Assembly (NCBI RefSeq): GCF_019740315.1
Contig: NZ_JAHXZR010000014.1
Span: 62,001 to 126,000 of the forward strand
Direction: 5' to 3'
Length of the DNA: 64,000 nucleotides
Origin: Oceanobacter mangrovi
Lineage (GTDB): Bacteria; Pseudomonadota; Gammaproteobacteria; Pseudomonadales; Oceanobacteraceae
This document shows, in pieces, positions 17,939 to 27,278 of this stretch. The notes under the pieces are model-generated. The model searched no databases and was not told the origin of the DNA. It saw only the letters and a program-made list of their open reading frames with translations. The position numbers were made by a program, and so were the translations under genes. Every line of letters starts with the position of its first letter. Positions within the stretch are counted from its first letter, which is position 1.

Positions 17939-18874
17939 TCACTGGCTGACCGCCCAGACACCATTGTCGATCAGCTGCTGACTGAGGTCTTCAATCAGCT
18001 CTGCCAATAAGGCCATCACCCGGCTTTCCTTACGCTCATGCATACGGATCAGATTCACCACCCGATTGGTTTCCGGTTCGACAATATCCAGCACATGAAT
18101 CTCACCACTGGCAATCTGCGGGTACACCGCGGTGGTCGAACACAGCAACATGCCATAACCATCCACCACATAACGCAAGGTGGTCAGTAACTGGCCAAAC
18201 GGATTCTGGCGCTGCAACCGGATGCCGGTGAGCTGCTCATACTGTTCGACCCGATAACCCAACGAATCTTTTTCGCTGGTATACATCACCGGGTATTCAG
18301 CCAGTTCCGCAAAGCTGATGCTGTTGCGCTGGCACAACTCGTGGTAGCTGCCCGTCGGTGTGGTGCCCACCGCCAACACCAGTTTTTCCGTCAGCAGGTA
18401 TTCACTGCTCATATCCATATGGCGCGAGGCGTCTTCCGAACACACCAATAGATCTACCTCACCCTGTCGCAACATCTGGTAGAGGCTGCTCGACAGACCG
18501 GTTTGCAGGTCCAGTTCAATGCCCGGATAACGCTCATGCATGGCTGCCATCAAGGGCACCGCCAGCGCATTACCGATCGGCTGGGTCATGCCGATCACCA
18601 CCCGGCCATAGGGTTGCTGTTCATCCCGCAAATCGCTGCGGGCCTGTTCTAACAGCTGCAAGGCAGAAGTGGCCGCTGGCAGGAATTTCTGGCCAGCGGC
18701 GGTCAACCGCACGCCCTTGTGATCACGCTCCAGCAAGGTCACTTTCAGCTCATGTTCCAGTGCCGCCATCTGCTGGCTGATACTCGGCTGGGCGATGTCC
18801 AGTTCCCGCGCAGCCGCGGCAATACTACCGGTGCGGGCACAGGTCACCAGATACAACAACTGTCGGGTGTTCAA
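17939..18874 (-). CDS. LysR-family transcriptional regulator
   Basis: The 311-residue protein has an N-terminal helix-turn-helix (TGSIAAAARELDIAQPSISQ at about 15-34) and a LysR effector domain (about 90-300) with the GRVVIGMTQPIG entry strand. The start MNTRQLLYLV is canonical. It is divergent from the class II aldolase gene at 19053 across 178 bp, so it probably controls the aldolase / TRAP binding protein / reductase set. It is similar to regulators of the NAC/Cbl-like or aromatic-catabolism branch; the inducer is unknown. Confidence 0.88.
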   Translation of the reverse strand: MNTRQLLYLVTCARTGSIAAAARELDIAQPSISQQMAALEHELKVTLLERDHKGVRLTAAGQKFLPAATSALQLLEQARSDLRDEQQPYGRVVIGMTQPIGNALAVPLMAAMHERYPGIELDLQTGLSSSLYQMLRQGEVDLLVCSEDASRHMDMSSEYLLTEKLVLAVGTTPTGSYHELCQRNSISFAELAEYPVMYTSEKDSLGYRVEQYEQLTGIRLQRQNPFGQLLTTLRYVVDGYGMLLCSTTAVYPQIASGEIHVLDIVEPETNRVVNLIRMHERKESRVMALLAELIEDLSQQLIDNGVWAVSQ

Positions 18875-19052
18875 ACATCAATCTCCTGTTTCAGAACCAA
18901 TCCAGACCTACAGTCCAAGCCTACAGACCGCCTCTGTCAGCCCCCTATAAGCTTTGCCTATACCCCCCTCAATAAACATCAGTCTACCGACACAATCCAG
19001 CATTAATTAACATCGAAACAAATTACAACAACATCAAGCACAGGAGCTGTGT
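18875..19052. promoter_or_regulatory. Divergent promoter region, LysR / class II aldolase
   Basis: The 178 bp between the LysR gene and its probable target is pyrimidine-rich with an AT-rich core (CATTAATTAACAT, about 19000-19012). LysR sites of the T-N11-A type are expected here, but no single site can be singled out by eye. Confidence 0.4.
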
Positions 19053-19835
19053 ATGTCCGCCAACCCGCTGGCCCGTGATCCGGCCAACTTCAACAAACCC
19101 CCTCATATCAGCGACATCGAATGGGAAACCCGCGTCAAGCTGGCGGGAACCTATCGGGTGTTCGCCATGCTGGGCTGGGATGAAAGCATCTACAACCACA
19201 TTTCCCTGCGGGTTCCGGGTACTGAACATTTCCTGATTAATCCGTTTGGCCTGCACTACACCGAGGTGACCGCTTCAAATCTGGTCAAGGTGGATGTCAA
19301 AGGAAACCTGGTCGGCCATTCCGACTGGCCCATCAACCCGGCCGGATTCACCTTCCATGGCAAGATTCACGAGCAGGTTGCCGACGGGCATTGCGTGATG
19401 CACGTGCATACCACCCCAACCCTGTCAGTCTGTTGTCTGGAAGACGGCCTGTCGTATACCAACTTCTATTCCGCCCAGCTGTGGCAGCGGATTGCCTGGC
19501 ACGATTTCGAAGGCATAACCCTGCGCGCCGACGAAGGAGACCGTATTCTCGCCAGCGCTGGTAACAAACAGATTCTGATGCTGAAAAACCACGGCCCGGT
19601 AGTGATTGGTGCCACGCTGGCGCAAGCCTTCTCGCTGATGTGGCTGTTGAACCGCGCCTGCGAAGTCCAGCTGGCGACCCAGAGCATGGGCAAACCCCAG
19701 CCAATCAGTGAAGATGTGCTGGCCAGCTGCGCCGCCGATTCGCTCAATTTCGACCCACGCTATGGTGCTGGTGAAGATGCGCTGGCGGCCTTTATCCGCC
19801 GGGCAGAAAAGCTGGACCCGTCATTCCGTTATTAG
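19053..19835 (+). CDS. Class II aldolase/adducin-family protein
   Basis: The 260-residue protein carries the class II aldolase fold with its zinc-binding elements: HVHTTPT (about 110-116) and a later His in KNHGPVVIG (about 175-183). The N-terminal part has the substrate loop YNHISLRVPG. Family members are zinc-dependent aldolases or decarboxylases acting on sugar phosphates or small hydroxy acids, while many catabolic-cluster members have no proven reaction. It is the first gene of a same-strand set with a TRAP binding protein and a ketopantoate-reductase-like protein. A 15-bp direct duplication spans its stop codon (19821-19850). Confidence 0.85.
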   Translation: MSANPLARDPANFNKPPHISDIEWETRVKLAGTYRVFAMLGWDESIYNHISLRVPGTEHFLINPFGLHYTEVTASNLVKVDVKGNLVGHSDWPINPAGFTFHGKIHEQVADGHCVMHVHTTPTLSVCCLEDGLSYTNFYSAQLWQRIAWHDFEGITLRADEGDRILASAGNKQILMLKNHGPVVIGATLAQAFSLMWLLNRACEVQLATQSMGKPQPISEDVLASCAADSLNFDPRYGAGEDALAAFIRRAEKLDPSFRY

Positions 19836-19937
19836 TCATTCCGTTGTTAATAAACGGCCTGACGACTGAGTTAAAACGACAGTGCTCAACCAAGAAACCA
19901 ATAAAAATAACCTCATAAAAATAACAAAGGTGTATCC

Positions 19938-21011
19938 ATGAAAGTTTTTACCCGTGTCGCCCGCTCTTTTGTGCGCCCACTGGCGCTCTCTATTGCCGTT
20001 GGCGGTGCCATGATGAGCTGGTCAGCCTCTGCTGAAACCGTGCTCAAGGTCGGCACCTGGCTACCACCCACCAACCCGCAAAATGACATTGTCTGGCCCA
20101 CCTGGGCCAAGTGGGTTGAAGAAGCTACCGAAGGCCGGGTCAAGGTCAAACTGGAATATGGTCTGGGCCATCCGAAGTCGATGTTCAGCCTGGCGGAAGA
20201 TGGCGTGGTTGATGTTGCGTTCAGCGTACTGGGCTATTTGCCCGGTCGTTTCAAACTGCCGTTAGTCGCTGAATTGCCAAACATCAGCGACAGCGCCGAG
20301 GCTACCTCCGTAGCGCTATGGCGGACCCAGCAAAAATACTTCGCCAAGTCTGAAGAATTTGACGGTCTGGAACTGCTCGGCCTGTTTGTTCACGGCCCGG
20401 CGCAATTGCACACCCGTGAGCCGTTCAATACCCTGGCTGAGCTGAAAAACAAGAAGATCCGCACCGGTGGTGGCTTGCAGCAAATGGTTGCCGAACGGCT
20501 GGAAGTCAGCCCGGTGCAGGCGCCAGCCACCAAGGTCTATGAAATGTTGCAGCAAGGGGTCGTGGATGGCGTCTTTATTCCGGTGCTGGACCAGAAATTC
20601 CTGCGTCTGAATGAAGTGATCAAACAGATCACTGTGATTCCAAAAGGCCTCTATGCCAGCTCATTTGGCATTTTTGCCAACCCGGACTCACTGGCTGATC
20701 TGGACCCGAAAGACCGTCAGGCGATACTGGACGTCTCTGGCGAGCGACTGTCAGCCCTTGCTGGTCGTGCCTGGGAACAGGCTGATGAAGCTGGCTATCA
20801 GGCCGCCCGCGAAGGTGGTGTGGAAATTCGCCAACTGACTGAAAAAGACCCGCTGTTGCAAGACATCCGTAGCCGACTCGATAACCTGGACGCAGAATGG
20901 ATAGTCTCCGTCGAAGATCGCGATGTTGACGCCAAAGCAGCACTGGCCTATCTGAAACAGCAGGCAGCGGCCTATCAACCGCGCCTGAGCAGTGTAAATA
21001 CGCAGGATTGA
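19938..21011 (+). CDS. TRAP transporter substrate-binding protein, DctP family (orphan 1)
   Basis: The 357-residue protein has a Sec signal peptide (cleavage likely near SASA-ET, about 34) and the DctP fold. KIRTGGGLQQM (about 173-183) carries the conserved Arg that usually binds a substrate carboxylate, and VYEMLQQGVVDGVF follows. It captures an organic acid in the periplasm for a Na+-coupled TRAP permease. No DctQ or DctM membrane gene is present anywhere in the window, so it must use a permease encoded elsewhere or act as a receptor. It is followed within a few bases by the ketopantoate-reductase-like gene. Confidence 0.9.
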   Translation: MKVFTRVARSFVRPLALSIAVGGAMMSWSASAETVLKVGTWLPPTNPQNDIVWPTWAKWVEEATEGRVKVKLEYGLGHPKSMFSLAEDGVVDVAFSVLGYLPGRFKLPLVAELPNISDSAEATSVALWRTQQKYFAKSEEFDGLELLGLFVHGPAQLHTREPFNTLAELKNKKIRTGGGLQQMVAERLEVSPVQAPATKVYEMLQQGVVDGVFIPVLDQKFLRLNEVIKQITVIPKGLYASSFGIFANPDSLADLDPKDRQAILDVSGERLSALAGRAWEQADEAGYQAAREGGVEIRQLTEKDPLLQDIRSRLDNLDAEWIVSVEDRDVDAKAALAYLKQQAAAYQPRLSSVNTQD

Positions 21012-21013
21012 TT

Positions 21014-21979
21014 ATGAATATCACCATTATTGGTGCTGGTGCGATTGGCGGCTATATAGCCGCCCGCCTGGCGGAGCACGGCCAGTCAGTAAATATGATT
21101 GCCCGTGGGGAAACCCTGGCCCAGCTGCAACAACATGGCATTGGCCTGCAGGAAGGTGACGGCGAAGTCCGTTATTTTCCTGTCAACGCCGTTGCCGATG
21201 CCAGCGAATTGCCCGTGCAGGATCTGGTGATCGTTGCGGTCAAGGAACCAGCTTTGCAATCGATATTGCCCCACTTGCAGGCCCTGAAGAACCCGGACAC
21301 CCTGTTGATGACCGCCATGAACGGCATCCCCTGGTGGTTTACTGCGGGTATCGACGGTGCCCGCGACGTGCGACTCAACAGCCTCGACCCGGATGGCCAG
21401 CTCACCGAGCTGATCTCCCTCTATCATGTGATAGGTTGCGTGTTGCATATGGCCTGTAGCAGTCCATCCGTGGGTATCGTGCGCCATAATATGGGGGATC
21501 GAATGATCATTGGCCCGGCGACCCGCCAGCCGTTACCAGCGACAGACACCATTGCTGAGTTACTGCGCCGTATTGGTTTTCAGGTCGAAACGACCGATTA
21601 CGTGCAAAGGGACATCTGGTTCAAACTGTGGGGCAATATGACCCACAACCCGATTTCCGCACTGACGCTGGCCACTACCGACCAGATCGTCAACGATCCC
21701 TACACCAGCCAGCTGGCGGTTCGTATCATGCAGGAAGCCCAGCAGGTCGGCCGCCGGATTGGCTGTGCAGTGGATCAGGACCCGGTGCAACGTAACCTCG
21801 AAACCCTCAAACTGGGGGCGTTCAAAACCTCCATGTTGCAGGACCTCGAAGCCGGTCGACCGCTGGAAATCAACGCCTTGCTGGGTGCCTTCTGCGACCT
21901 CGCCCACAAGCTGGATGAGCCGGTTCCATACGCGGAAAGTTTGTTTGGCCTGATTCGCTTGCTGGATCGTAATCGCTGA
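21014..21979 (+). CDS. Ketopantoate reductase-family (PanE/ApbA-like) oxidoreductase
   Basis: The 321-residue protein opens with the NADP-binding GAGAIGGYIAARLAEHG (7-23). It keeps the catalytic Lys/Asn region DIWFKLWGNMTHNP (about 195-208) and the C-terminal SMLQDLEAGRPLEIN of 2-dehydropantoate 2-reductases. It reduces a 2-keto acid or oxidises a 2-hydroxy acid with NADP(H). In this context a catabolic 2-hydroxy acid is more likely than pantothenate synthesis. The ATG at 21014 begins two bases after the stop of the TRAP binding protein, so the two are translationally linked. Confidence 0.87.
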   Translation: MNITIIGAGAIGGYIAARLAEHGQSVNMIARGETLAQLQQHGIGLQEGDGEVRYFPVNAVADASELPVQDLVIVAVKEPALQSILPHLQALKNPDTLLMTAMNGIPWWFTAGIDGARDVRLNSLDPDGQLTELISLYHVIGCVLHMACSSPSVGIVRHNMGDRMIIGPATRQPLPATDTIAELLRRIGFQVETTDYVQRDIWFKLWGNMTHNPISALTLATTDQIVNDPYTSQLAVRIMQEAQQVGRRIGCAVDQDPVQRNLETLKLGAFKTSMLQDLEAGRPLEINALLGAFCDLAHKLDEPVPYAESLFGLIRLLDRNR

Positions 21980-21998
21980 GCAGTAAACACCAATCGTT

Positions 21999-22290
21999 GT
22001 CCCGGCATGCCGGGACCCTACTCCAACCTCCGCCATATACCCGGCCTTGCCAAAGGCCGAAGCGCAGGCCCCGACGCCAACATCGTCTATATTCCCGACA
22101 TTCGTAGGGGCAAGGCATGCCTTGCCAAAGGCCGGGGCGCAGGCTCGTTCGGGACGACAGTGTTATTTGAAGCACGGCGAATAATGGACACGTCTTCCTG
22201 AGCTTGCCTCAGGATCCATACAACAGTGCAAACCTCACCGCTGCATGGATCCCGAATCTCGCAAGCTCGTTCGGGACGACGATTATTCCA
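21999..22290. repeat. Dispersed palindromic repeat, copy A
   Basis: This region starts with the 18-bp palindrome GTCCCGGCATGCCGGGAC (21999-22016) and contains a second palindrome GGCAAGGCATGCCTTGCC (22109-22126). A GATCCCGAATC...GTTCGGGACGAC segment follows to about 22282. The first roughly 75 bp are almost identical to 27306-27380, in the same orientation. There is no coding potential; it lies between convergent genes. Confidence 0.8.
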
Positions 22291-22314
22291 GCTTTTCATC
22301 GTCCTGATCGGGCT

Positions 22315-23412
22315 TCAAGGATTCGCCGCTACCTGGCCTTCCTGTGCCATCAACTCATGGGCACGCTGACGCAATTCGGTTAACGCCGCCTGGCCATCGA
22401 CGCCTTTCTCTTTGGCAATCGCCAGCCACTGTTGGTCGATACCTTTGGTCAGCTGCTGGAACTCCGCCACCATCGGCGAATCCGCCTGCAGGCGATTGAT
22501 ATGCACCTTATACTGCTCGGCCATTTCAATACCCTTGAGATCCGACTGGTCCCAGGCTTTGCCAGCCAGCGCCGACAGCTTCGCCCCCGACACCGCCAGA
22601 ATGGCCTTGCGATCTCGCGGCTCCAGCGAATCCATAAAGTCTTCGTTGGCGAACATGGCGAAGCTGCCCAGATACAGGCCGCCCGGCAGCAAGGTCAGCC
22701 AGGGCGCAACTTCTGCCAGCCGGAAGTCCTTCTGGCTGGCGGCTGGCATAAACACGCCATCAACGATGCCCTGTTGCATCATTTCATACACCTTCGGCCC
22801 CGGTGCGCCGACCGGGGTAACGTGCATCCGCTCACCTAACACCTGTTGAATGCCACCGCCAATCCGCACTTTCATACCGGCCAGATCAGCCATTGAACGA
22901 ATTTCGTGAGTACTGTGAATCTGCCCCGGACCGTGGGTGAACAGCCCCAGCAGTTGCACGCCTTCGTGTTCACCGGCCTTGGCCAGATACTTCTCGTAGA
23001 CTTCCCAATAGGCTTGCGATGCGGCCTCGGCATTCACTCCAAGGTTTGGTAATTCAACGATCTGGGTCAGCTGGAAACGCCCTGGCACATAACCGTGATA
23101 GGCCCAGGCGACGTCGGCAATTCCATCTTCCACCAGGTTAAAAAAGGTCGACTGGCTGCCCAGCCCGTATTCCAGTTTGACGGTCACCCGGCCTTCGGTG
23201 GCATCTTCAATCCACTTCGCCCAGGTCGGGAAAACGATGCTGTTTTGCACGTGTCCCGGCGGCCCTGCGGTAGCGACGTGCATCACTACCGGGTCTGCCA
23301 GCACAGTACCGGCAGCCCCCAGCATGGAAACCATCACAGCCTGGCGAACCGCCCGACCAAGACCGATTGCCGCCAGTTTGGCAGGCAGCCAACGAACAGA
23401 ATTGTTGCGCAT
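22315..23412 (-). CDS. TRAP transporter substrate-binding protein, DctP family (orphan 2)
   Basis: The 365-residue protein starts at ATG 23412 (MRNNSVRW), with a signal region ending near VLADP (about 40). The DctP signature is intact: KVRIGGGIQQVLGERM with the substrate Arg, then VYEMMQQGIVDGVF. It closely resembles the other two TRAP binding proteins in the window, especially the one at 27717 (HVATAGPPGHVQNSIVFPTW in both, with small changes). It is the last gene of the Rieske oxygenase operon, which suggests it binds the aromatic acid or a product of that pathway. No membrane subunits are nearby. Confidence 0.9.
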   Translation of the reverse strand: MRNNSVRWLPAKLAAIGLGRAVRQAVMVSMLGAAGTVLADPVVMHVATAGPPGHVQNSIVFPTWAKWIEDATEGRVTVKLEYGLGSQSTFFNLVEDGIADVAWAYHGYVPGRFQLTQIVELPNLGVNAEAASQAYWEVYEKYLAKAGEHEGVQLLGLFTHGPGQIHSTHEIRSMADLAGMKVRIGGGIQQVLGERMHVTPVGAPGPKVYEMMQQGIVDGVFMPAASQKDFRLAEVAPWLTLLPGGLYLGSFAMFANEDFMDSLEPRDRKAILAVSGAKLSALAGKAWDQSDLKGIEMAEQYKVHINRLQADSPMVAEFQQLTKGIDQQWLAIAKEKGVDGQAALTELRQRAHELMAQEGQVAANP

Positions 23413-23513
23413 GATTGAGTACCTTCTTGTTGTTATTGTGTTGTGATTGCCGTGCAAATCGGCCGGGTCAGCCCGGCCTGCCTGTTATTAAAAAGTCTGT
23501 TATTAAAGGGAAA

Positions 23514-24755
23514 TTACGCCGGCTGTAGCTGCAGACATTGATTGAGCGGAATGTCGCCGTCAGACAACCGTTCGAGATCCAGTTCAGTGGCGTTAACAAT
23601 CAGCTTTTTGGCCTGCAGAAAATCCGCCGGACGCCCAAGACTGTGGCAGGCCAGCAAACGATTACCGGCCAGATACAGCCAGCTCACGCCTCTGGCGGAG
23701 TCCGCCTGCTGACGGCTCAGCACCTGATCACAGCCGTCGGGCAAACCGACCATCTGCAACTTGTGGCCATATTGGGTCGACCAGAACCAGGCAGGAGCAT
23801 CGGCTGGCTCCGGCTGTTGGCACAACCGGGCAGCGATGATCGCCGCCTGATGCTGGGCACTTTCCACCGACTCCAGCCGCAGCTGGCGTTGGTAAAAACG
23901 GTTAAACCGATTGGCGCAGTCACCTGCGGCAAAAATGGCCGGGTCACTGGTCTGGCAAAGCGCATCCACCCGCACGCCGTTGTCACAATCAAGCCCGGCC
24001 GCCTGAGCCAGCGCGCTATCCGGCTCAACACCAATGCCAACCACCACCAGATCGGTTGGGATGACACTGCCGTCTTCCAGTAACACCTGATTCACCTGGT
24101 GGCCAGGAACCTGACTGGCCTGCAGCTCAGCCACCTTGCTGTGATAACGGATTTCAACTCCCTGCTGTTGATGCAAGCCAGCCAGATACTCAGCGACAGC
24201 AGCATCGGCGACCCGTTGTAACAGCCGTCCACCCGCTTCCAGCAAGGTGACGTCGAGACCCAGTTGACGGCCACTGGCAGCAATTTCGAGGCCGATGAAA
24301 CCACCACCAATGACCGTCAAACGCTGGCCTGGTCGCAGTCGCGCCCGCAGCCGTTCGGCATCCGCCCGGGTCTTGAGATAACAAACACCTTCGAGCTGGC
24401 TGCCTGGGATCTGTAACTGCCGCAAGCGGGCACCAGTGGCCAATACCAGCCGATCCCAACCCAGCGAACTGCCATCCTGCAACAGCACTCGCCGTTGCTG
24501 CCGGTCGATAGCACAAACGCCACTGTCGAGCCGGATATCCAGCTGCAAGTCAGGCAAGCGTTGGGGGTCCAGTAAGGTCAGCTGGCTATCGTCGGCCTTG
24601 CCCAGCAAATAATCTTTTGACAGCAGCGGCCGATTTACCGGCAACGTACCTTCCGCCGACAGCAGGGTGATTTGCCCGCCATAGCCCTGCTTTTGTAACT
24701 GACTCAGCAGAGCGGCAGCGACATGGCCACCACCCACAATGACCAATCGTTCCAT
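23514..24755 (-). CDS. FAD-dependent ferredoxin reductase (putidaredoxin reductase type)
   Basis: The 413-residue protein starts MERLVIVGGGHVAAALL with the FAD Rossmann motif. The NAD-binding motif is TVIGGGFIGLEIAASGRQLG (about 145-164), and the second FAD motif is AIFAAGDCANRF (about 270-281). The C-terminal domain is that of oxygenase-coupled ferredoxin reductases. It passes electrons from NADH to the ferredoxin encoded 55 bp upstream, which serves the Rieske oxygenase. ATG 24755 places the Rossmann motif at the usual distance; an in-frame ATG at 24773 is less likely. Confidence 0.9.
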   Translation of the reverse strand: MERLVIVGGGHVAAALLSQLQKQGYGGQITLLSAEGTLPVNRPLLSKDYLLGKADDSQLTLLDPQRLPDLQLDIRLDSGVCAIDRQQRRVLLQDGSSLGWDRLVLATGARLRQLQIPGSQLEGVCYLKTRADAERLRARLRPGQRLTVIGGGFIGLEIAASGRQLGLDVTLLEAGGRLLQRVADAAVAEYLAGLHQQQGVEIRYHSKVAELQASQVPGHQVNQVLLEDGSVIPTDLVVVGIGVEPDSALAQAAGLDCDNGVRVDALCQTSDPAIFAAGDCANRFNRFYQRQLRLESVESAQHQAAIIAARLCQQPEPADAPAWFWSTQYGHKLQMVGLPDGCDQVLSRQQADSARGVSWLYLAGNRLLACHSLGRPADFLQAKKLIVNATELDLERLSDGDIPLNQCLQLQPA

Positions 24756-24810
24756 AAGCACCTCATCGAACACTTGATAGCCCTGGTTTCGTTAATATTG
24801 CAACAACCCC

Positions 24811-25131
24811 CTAGCACTCGGCCGGAACAACCGTCAGCGCCAGCCCATCCATCGCTGCCTCGAGGCGCAGCTGACAACTGAGCCGCGACTGGCCATTGAC
24901 CACATCCAGCGCCGCCAGCAGATCACTTTCTTCCGGCTGACAGGCTGGCAAGGCCGCCAGCCAGGCGGGATCAATATGCACATGGCAGGTGCCGCAGGCC
25001 GCGCAGCCGCCACAAACACCTTCAACACCGTCACTCTGGTCGCGCAGCAGCTCCATCAATACAGTGCCTTCCGGCGCTTGCAGTTGTTGTTGCTGGCCAC
25101 TGGCCGAAGTCACCTGAATCCGGATACTCAT
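24811..25131 (-). CDS. [2Fe-2S] ferredoxin, putidaredoxin type
   Basis: The 106-residue protein has cluster ligands at Cys40, Cys46, Cys49 and Cys86, spaced like putidaredoxin (39, 45, 48, 86). An extra Cys43 sits within the loop. It carries single electrons from the reductase encoded downstream to the Rieske oxygenase encoded upstream (23-bp gap). Together the three genes form a complete three-component oxygenase system. Confidence 0.93.
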   Translation of the reverse strand: MSIRIQVTSASGQQQQLQAPEGTVLMELLRDQSDGVEGVCGGCAACGTCHVHIDPAWLAALPACQPEESDLLAALDVVNGQSRLSCQLRLEAAMDGLALTVVPAEC

Positions 25132-25154
25132 CTGATACTCCTGTTAGTCGCCGA

Positions 25155-26288
25155 TCAGGCTGGTTGTGGCTGTTGTGTTGCGGTCGTTTGAACCGCAGAC
25201 GAGCTGGCAATCAGGCCCCGCTCGGCATCAGCCCGCCGCTTGATATAACGGCGCATGGCAACACTGGCAGCATCGGATTTGACGGAAATCTCGAAATATT
25301 CCTCGCCCTCTTCCTGCGCCATCAACTGCTCCTGCTGTTGCAGACCCACCACATCTTCCTGAAACGCGGCCATCAACTGCTGGTGCATAAATTCGGTGAC
25401 ACTGTTGTCTTCGAGGGCAAAGTTACGGCCGTGCACAACAAAGTAGTGGGTCTCGGTGGCAGTCGCGGGGGTCGGAATATGAGCGGTTTTGATGCGCTGG
25501 TCCGGCCGTTCAGATTCATCCAGGCTGATGTCGTAAAACTCGGCATGCACAATGTGCAACGCCGGGGAAACAAAGTCCGACGTGGTAATCCGGGCAGCAT
25601 CCTTGCCTTCCAGCCCGGTTGGTTTGGCCCACACTGGCGGCAGCCGGGTTGGCACCACATAGCGCTTCAGCCACATCCGGTCATCGGTGATCTTGACGTC
25701 GAAATCTGCCTTGGCGTAATCCGGCGTGCCGAAGGTGTTGGCGTGCAGAAAGCTCAGGTGAGTAAGGTCGAGCAGGTTTTCGTGCAGGTAAACATAATTG
25801 GCCTTCAGGTCCATGTATTCTTCCGACGTCACCCAGCCGTCTTCCAGCATCGGCATCGCCGGAATTTTGGTCACATCCGCCAGCTCAGGTTCGCCCATCC
25901 AGACCCAGATCACCGGCCCCATTTCCACCAGCGGATAATGACGAATCGAGATGCCGCCGCAAGATGCCTGTGACGGCACTTCCACCACTTCACCCTGATC
26001 GTTGTAACGCATGCCGTGGTAGCCACAGACCACAGTATCGCCATCCAGAGTACTGTGTTGCAGCGGGAACGAACGGTGACCACAACGATTGCTGAGCGCC
26101 ACGGCGGTGCCATCAAGCTTGCGGTAGAACAGCAACGACTTGCCCAGAATCGTGCGGGCCATCAGCTCACGGCTGACTTCTTTCGACAGCGCCGCGATGT
26201 ACCATTCGTTGAAAATAAACGGGGTTTGCCGACCGGCCAGTTGTTGGCCTGCAATACGAGCGGCCTTCTGAATGCGCGTTAGAGCCAT
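25155..26288 (-). CDS. Rieske non-heme iron oxygenase, VanA/PobA-like
   Basis: In this 377-residue protein the Rieske [2Fe-2S] ligands are Cys69-x-His71 and Cys88-x2-His91. The mononuclear iron site is seen in ENLLDLTHLSFLH, with bridging Asp174 and ligands His177 and His182. Lack of a beta-subunit gene and the sequence style point to the vanillate O-demethylase / phenoxybenzoate dioxygenase class, which demethylates or hydroxylates aromatic acids. It heads the operon Rieske - ferredoxin - ferredoxin reductase - TRAP binding protein and is divergent from a LuxR-type regulator. The substrate is inferred to be a substituted aromatic carboxylate. Confidence 0.92.
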   Translation of the reverse strand: MALTRIQKAARIAGQQLAGRQTPFIFNEWYIAALSKEVSRELMARTILGKSLLFYRKLDGTAVALSNRCGHRSFPLQHSTLDGDTVVCGYHGMRYNDQGEVVEVPSQASCGGISIRHYPLVEMGPVIWVWMGEPELADVTKIPAMPMLEDGWVTSEEYMDLKANYVYLHENLLDLTHLSFLHANTFGTPDYAKADFDVKITDDRMWLKRYVVPTRLPPVWAKPTGLEGKDAARITTSDFVSPALHIVHAEFYDISLDESERPDQRIKTAHIPTPATATETHYFVVHGRNFALEDNSVTEFMHQQLMAAFQEDVVGLQQQEQLMAQEEGEEYFEISVKSDAASVAMRRYIKRRADAERGLIASSSAVQTTATQQPQPA

Positions 26289-26495
26289 TTGGTTCTCCTG
26301 TTAGTCTTGTTCTGGAACCCGAATTCCAGACTAACCGGCTACCGCCCAGCCAACACTCACAAGATATTGTGAGATTCGGGCCAGCACACTGACAGACGCT
26401 TGCGCATTGGCTCCACAAGACACATAGTTAACAAGCTAACTACTGATGCAAATCAAAGCACTCGACTACCCAATAACAAACAACAAGGTCGCAGT
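26289..26495. promoter_or_regulatory. Divergent promoter region of the Rieske operon and LuxR-type regulator
   Basis: This 207-bp region contains the inverted repeat TAGTTA (26425-26430) / TAACTA (26437-26442) with a 6-bp spacer, a candidate operator about 55 bp before the regulator start. The symmetry is typical of a dimeric helix-turn-helix site. Confidence 0.45.
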
Positions 26496-27278
26496 ATGAA
26501 CATGGCATCTTCCCTGCCACTGCCACAGCTGATCAGCTCACTGGGCAGTGACCAGTTTGAATCCACCCTGGTCAGCAGCCTGCGGGCGCTCACCGGAGCT
26601 GATCACTGTCTGCTGATTTCCTACCAGAATGACCAGCAACGACCGCTGACACTGTTTTCAAGCGGCGCTATTTACCGGCCACTGGCGCGGGAATGTCGGC
26701 ATATGTACGACGAAGCTTTGTTCCTGCGCGACCCCAATTTCAGCTGGCTGCAACAACAGGCACCGGCAGGCGAACCCAGCCTTAAACATCAGTCCGCTGT
26801 TGAATTGAAAGATTCGGAATATCGCCAGCAGCTGCTGGACCGCTGTGGCATCGAGGAAAAACTGGCATTTATGTACCAGCAGGATGGTCAGGGGCTGTGC
26901 CTGAACCTGTATCGGCTGGACAGTTCCAACGCCGCCGAGCTGGATCAGCAGCCCTTGCTGCAACACGGTGAATTATTGGCATCACTGCTGGATAAACACA
27001 TTCGCTGCGCCCGCCAGCAACGGGTGGTATTCGATCTGCCATGGGTGCGGGCTCGGCTGCAACTGGCCGTCGCCAGCCTGCTGACCAGCCGCGAAATCGA
27101 CGTCGCCAGCCGTATTGTGCTGGGCTTCAATTCAGACGCCATCGCCCTCGATCTGGGCGTCAGCGTCAATACCATCCTGACCCACCGACGCAATCTCTAC
27201 GACAAGCTGGGCATAAAAACCCAGAATCAGTTGTTTGGTATTGTGGCGGAGGAAGGCTTGCCGTTTCGGCGGCATTAG
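26496..27278 (+). CDS. LuxR-type transcriptional regulator next to the Rieske operon
   Basis: About 260 residues from the ATG at 26496; another ATG six bases later is also possible. The C-terminal LuxR helix-turn-helix (about 195-255) reads LTSREIDVASRIVLGF, then VSVNTILTHRRNLYDKLGI. The N-terminal 190 residues are a sensory domain of the same type as in the regulator at 3990, without recognised acyl-homoserine-lactone ligands. Its divergent position makes it the likely activator of the Rieske operon in response to an aromatic compound. Confidence 0.85.
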   Translation: MNMASSLPLPQLISSLGSDQFESTLVSSLRALTGADHCLLISYQNDQQRPLTLFSSGAIYRPLARECRHMYDEALFLRDPNFSWLQQQAPAGEPSLKHQSAVELKDSEYRQQLLDRCGIEEKLAFMYQQDGQGLCLNLYRLDSSNAAELDQQPLLQHGELLASLLDKHIRCARQQRVVFDLPWVRARLQLAVASLLTSREIDVASRIVLGFNSDAIALDLGVSVNTILTHRRNLYDKLGIKTQNQLFGIVAEEGLPFRRH

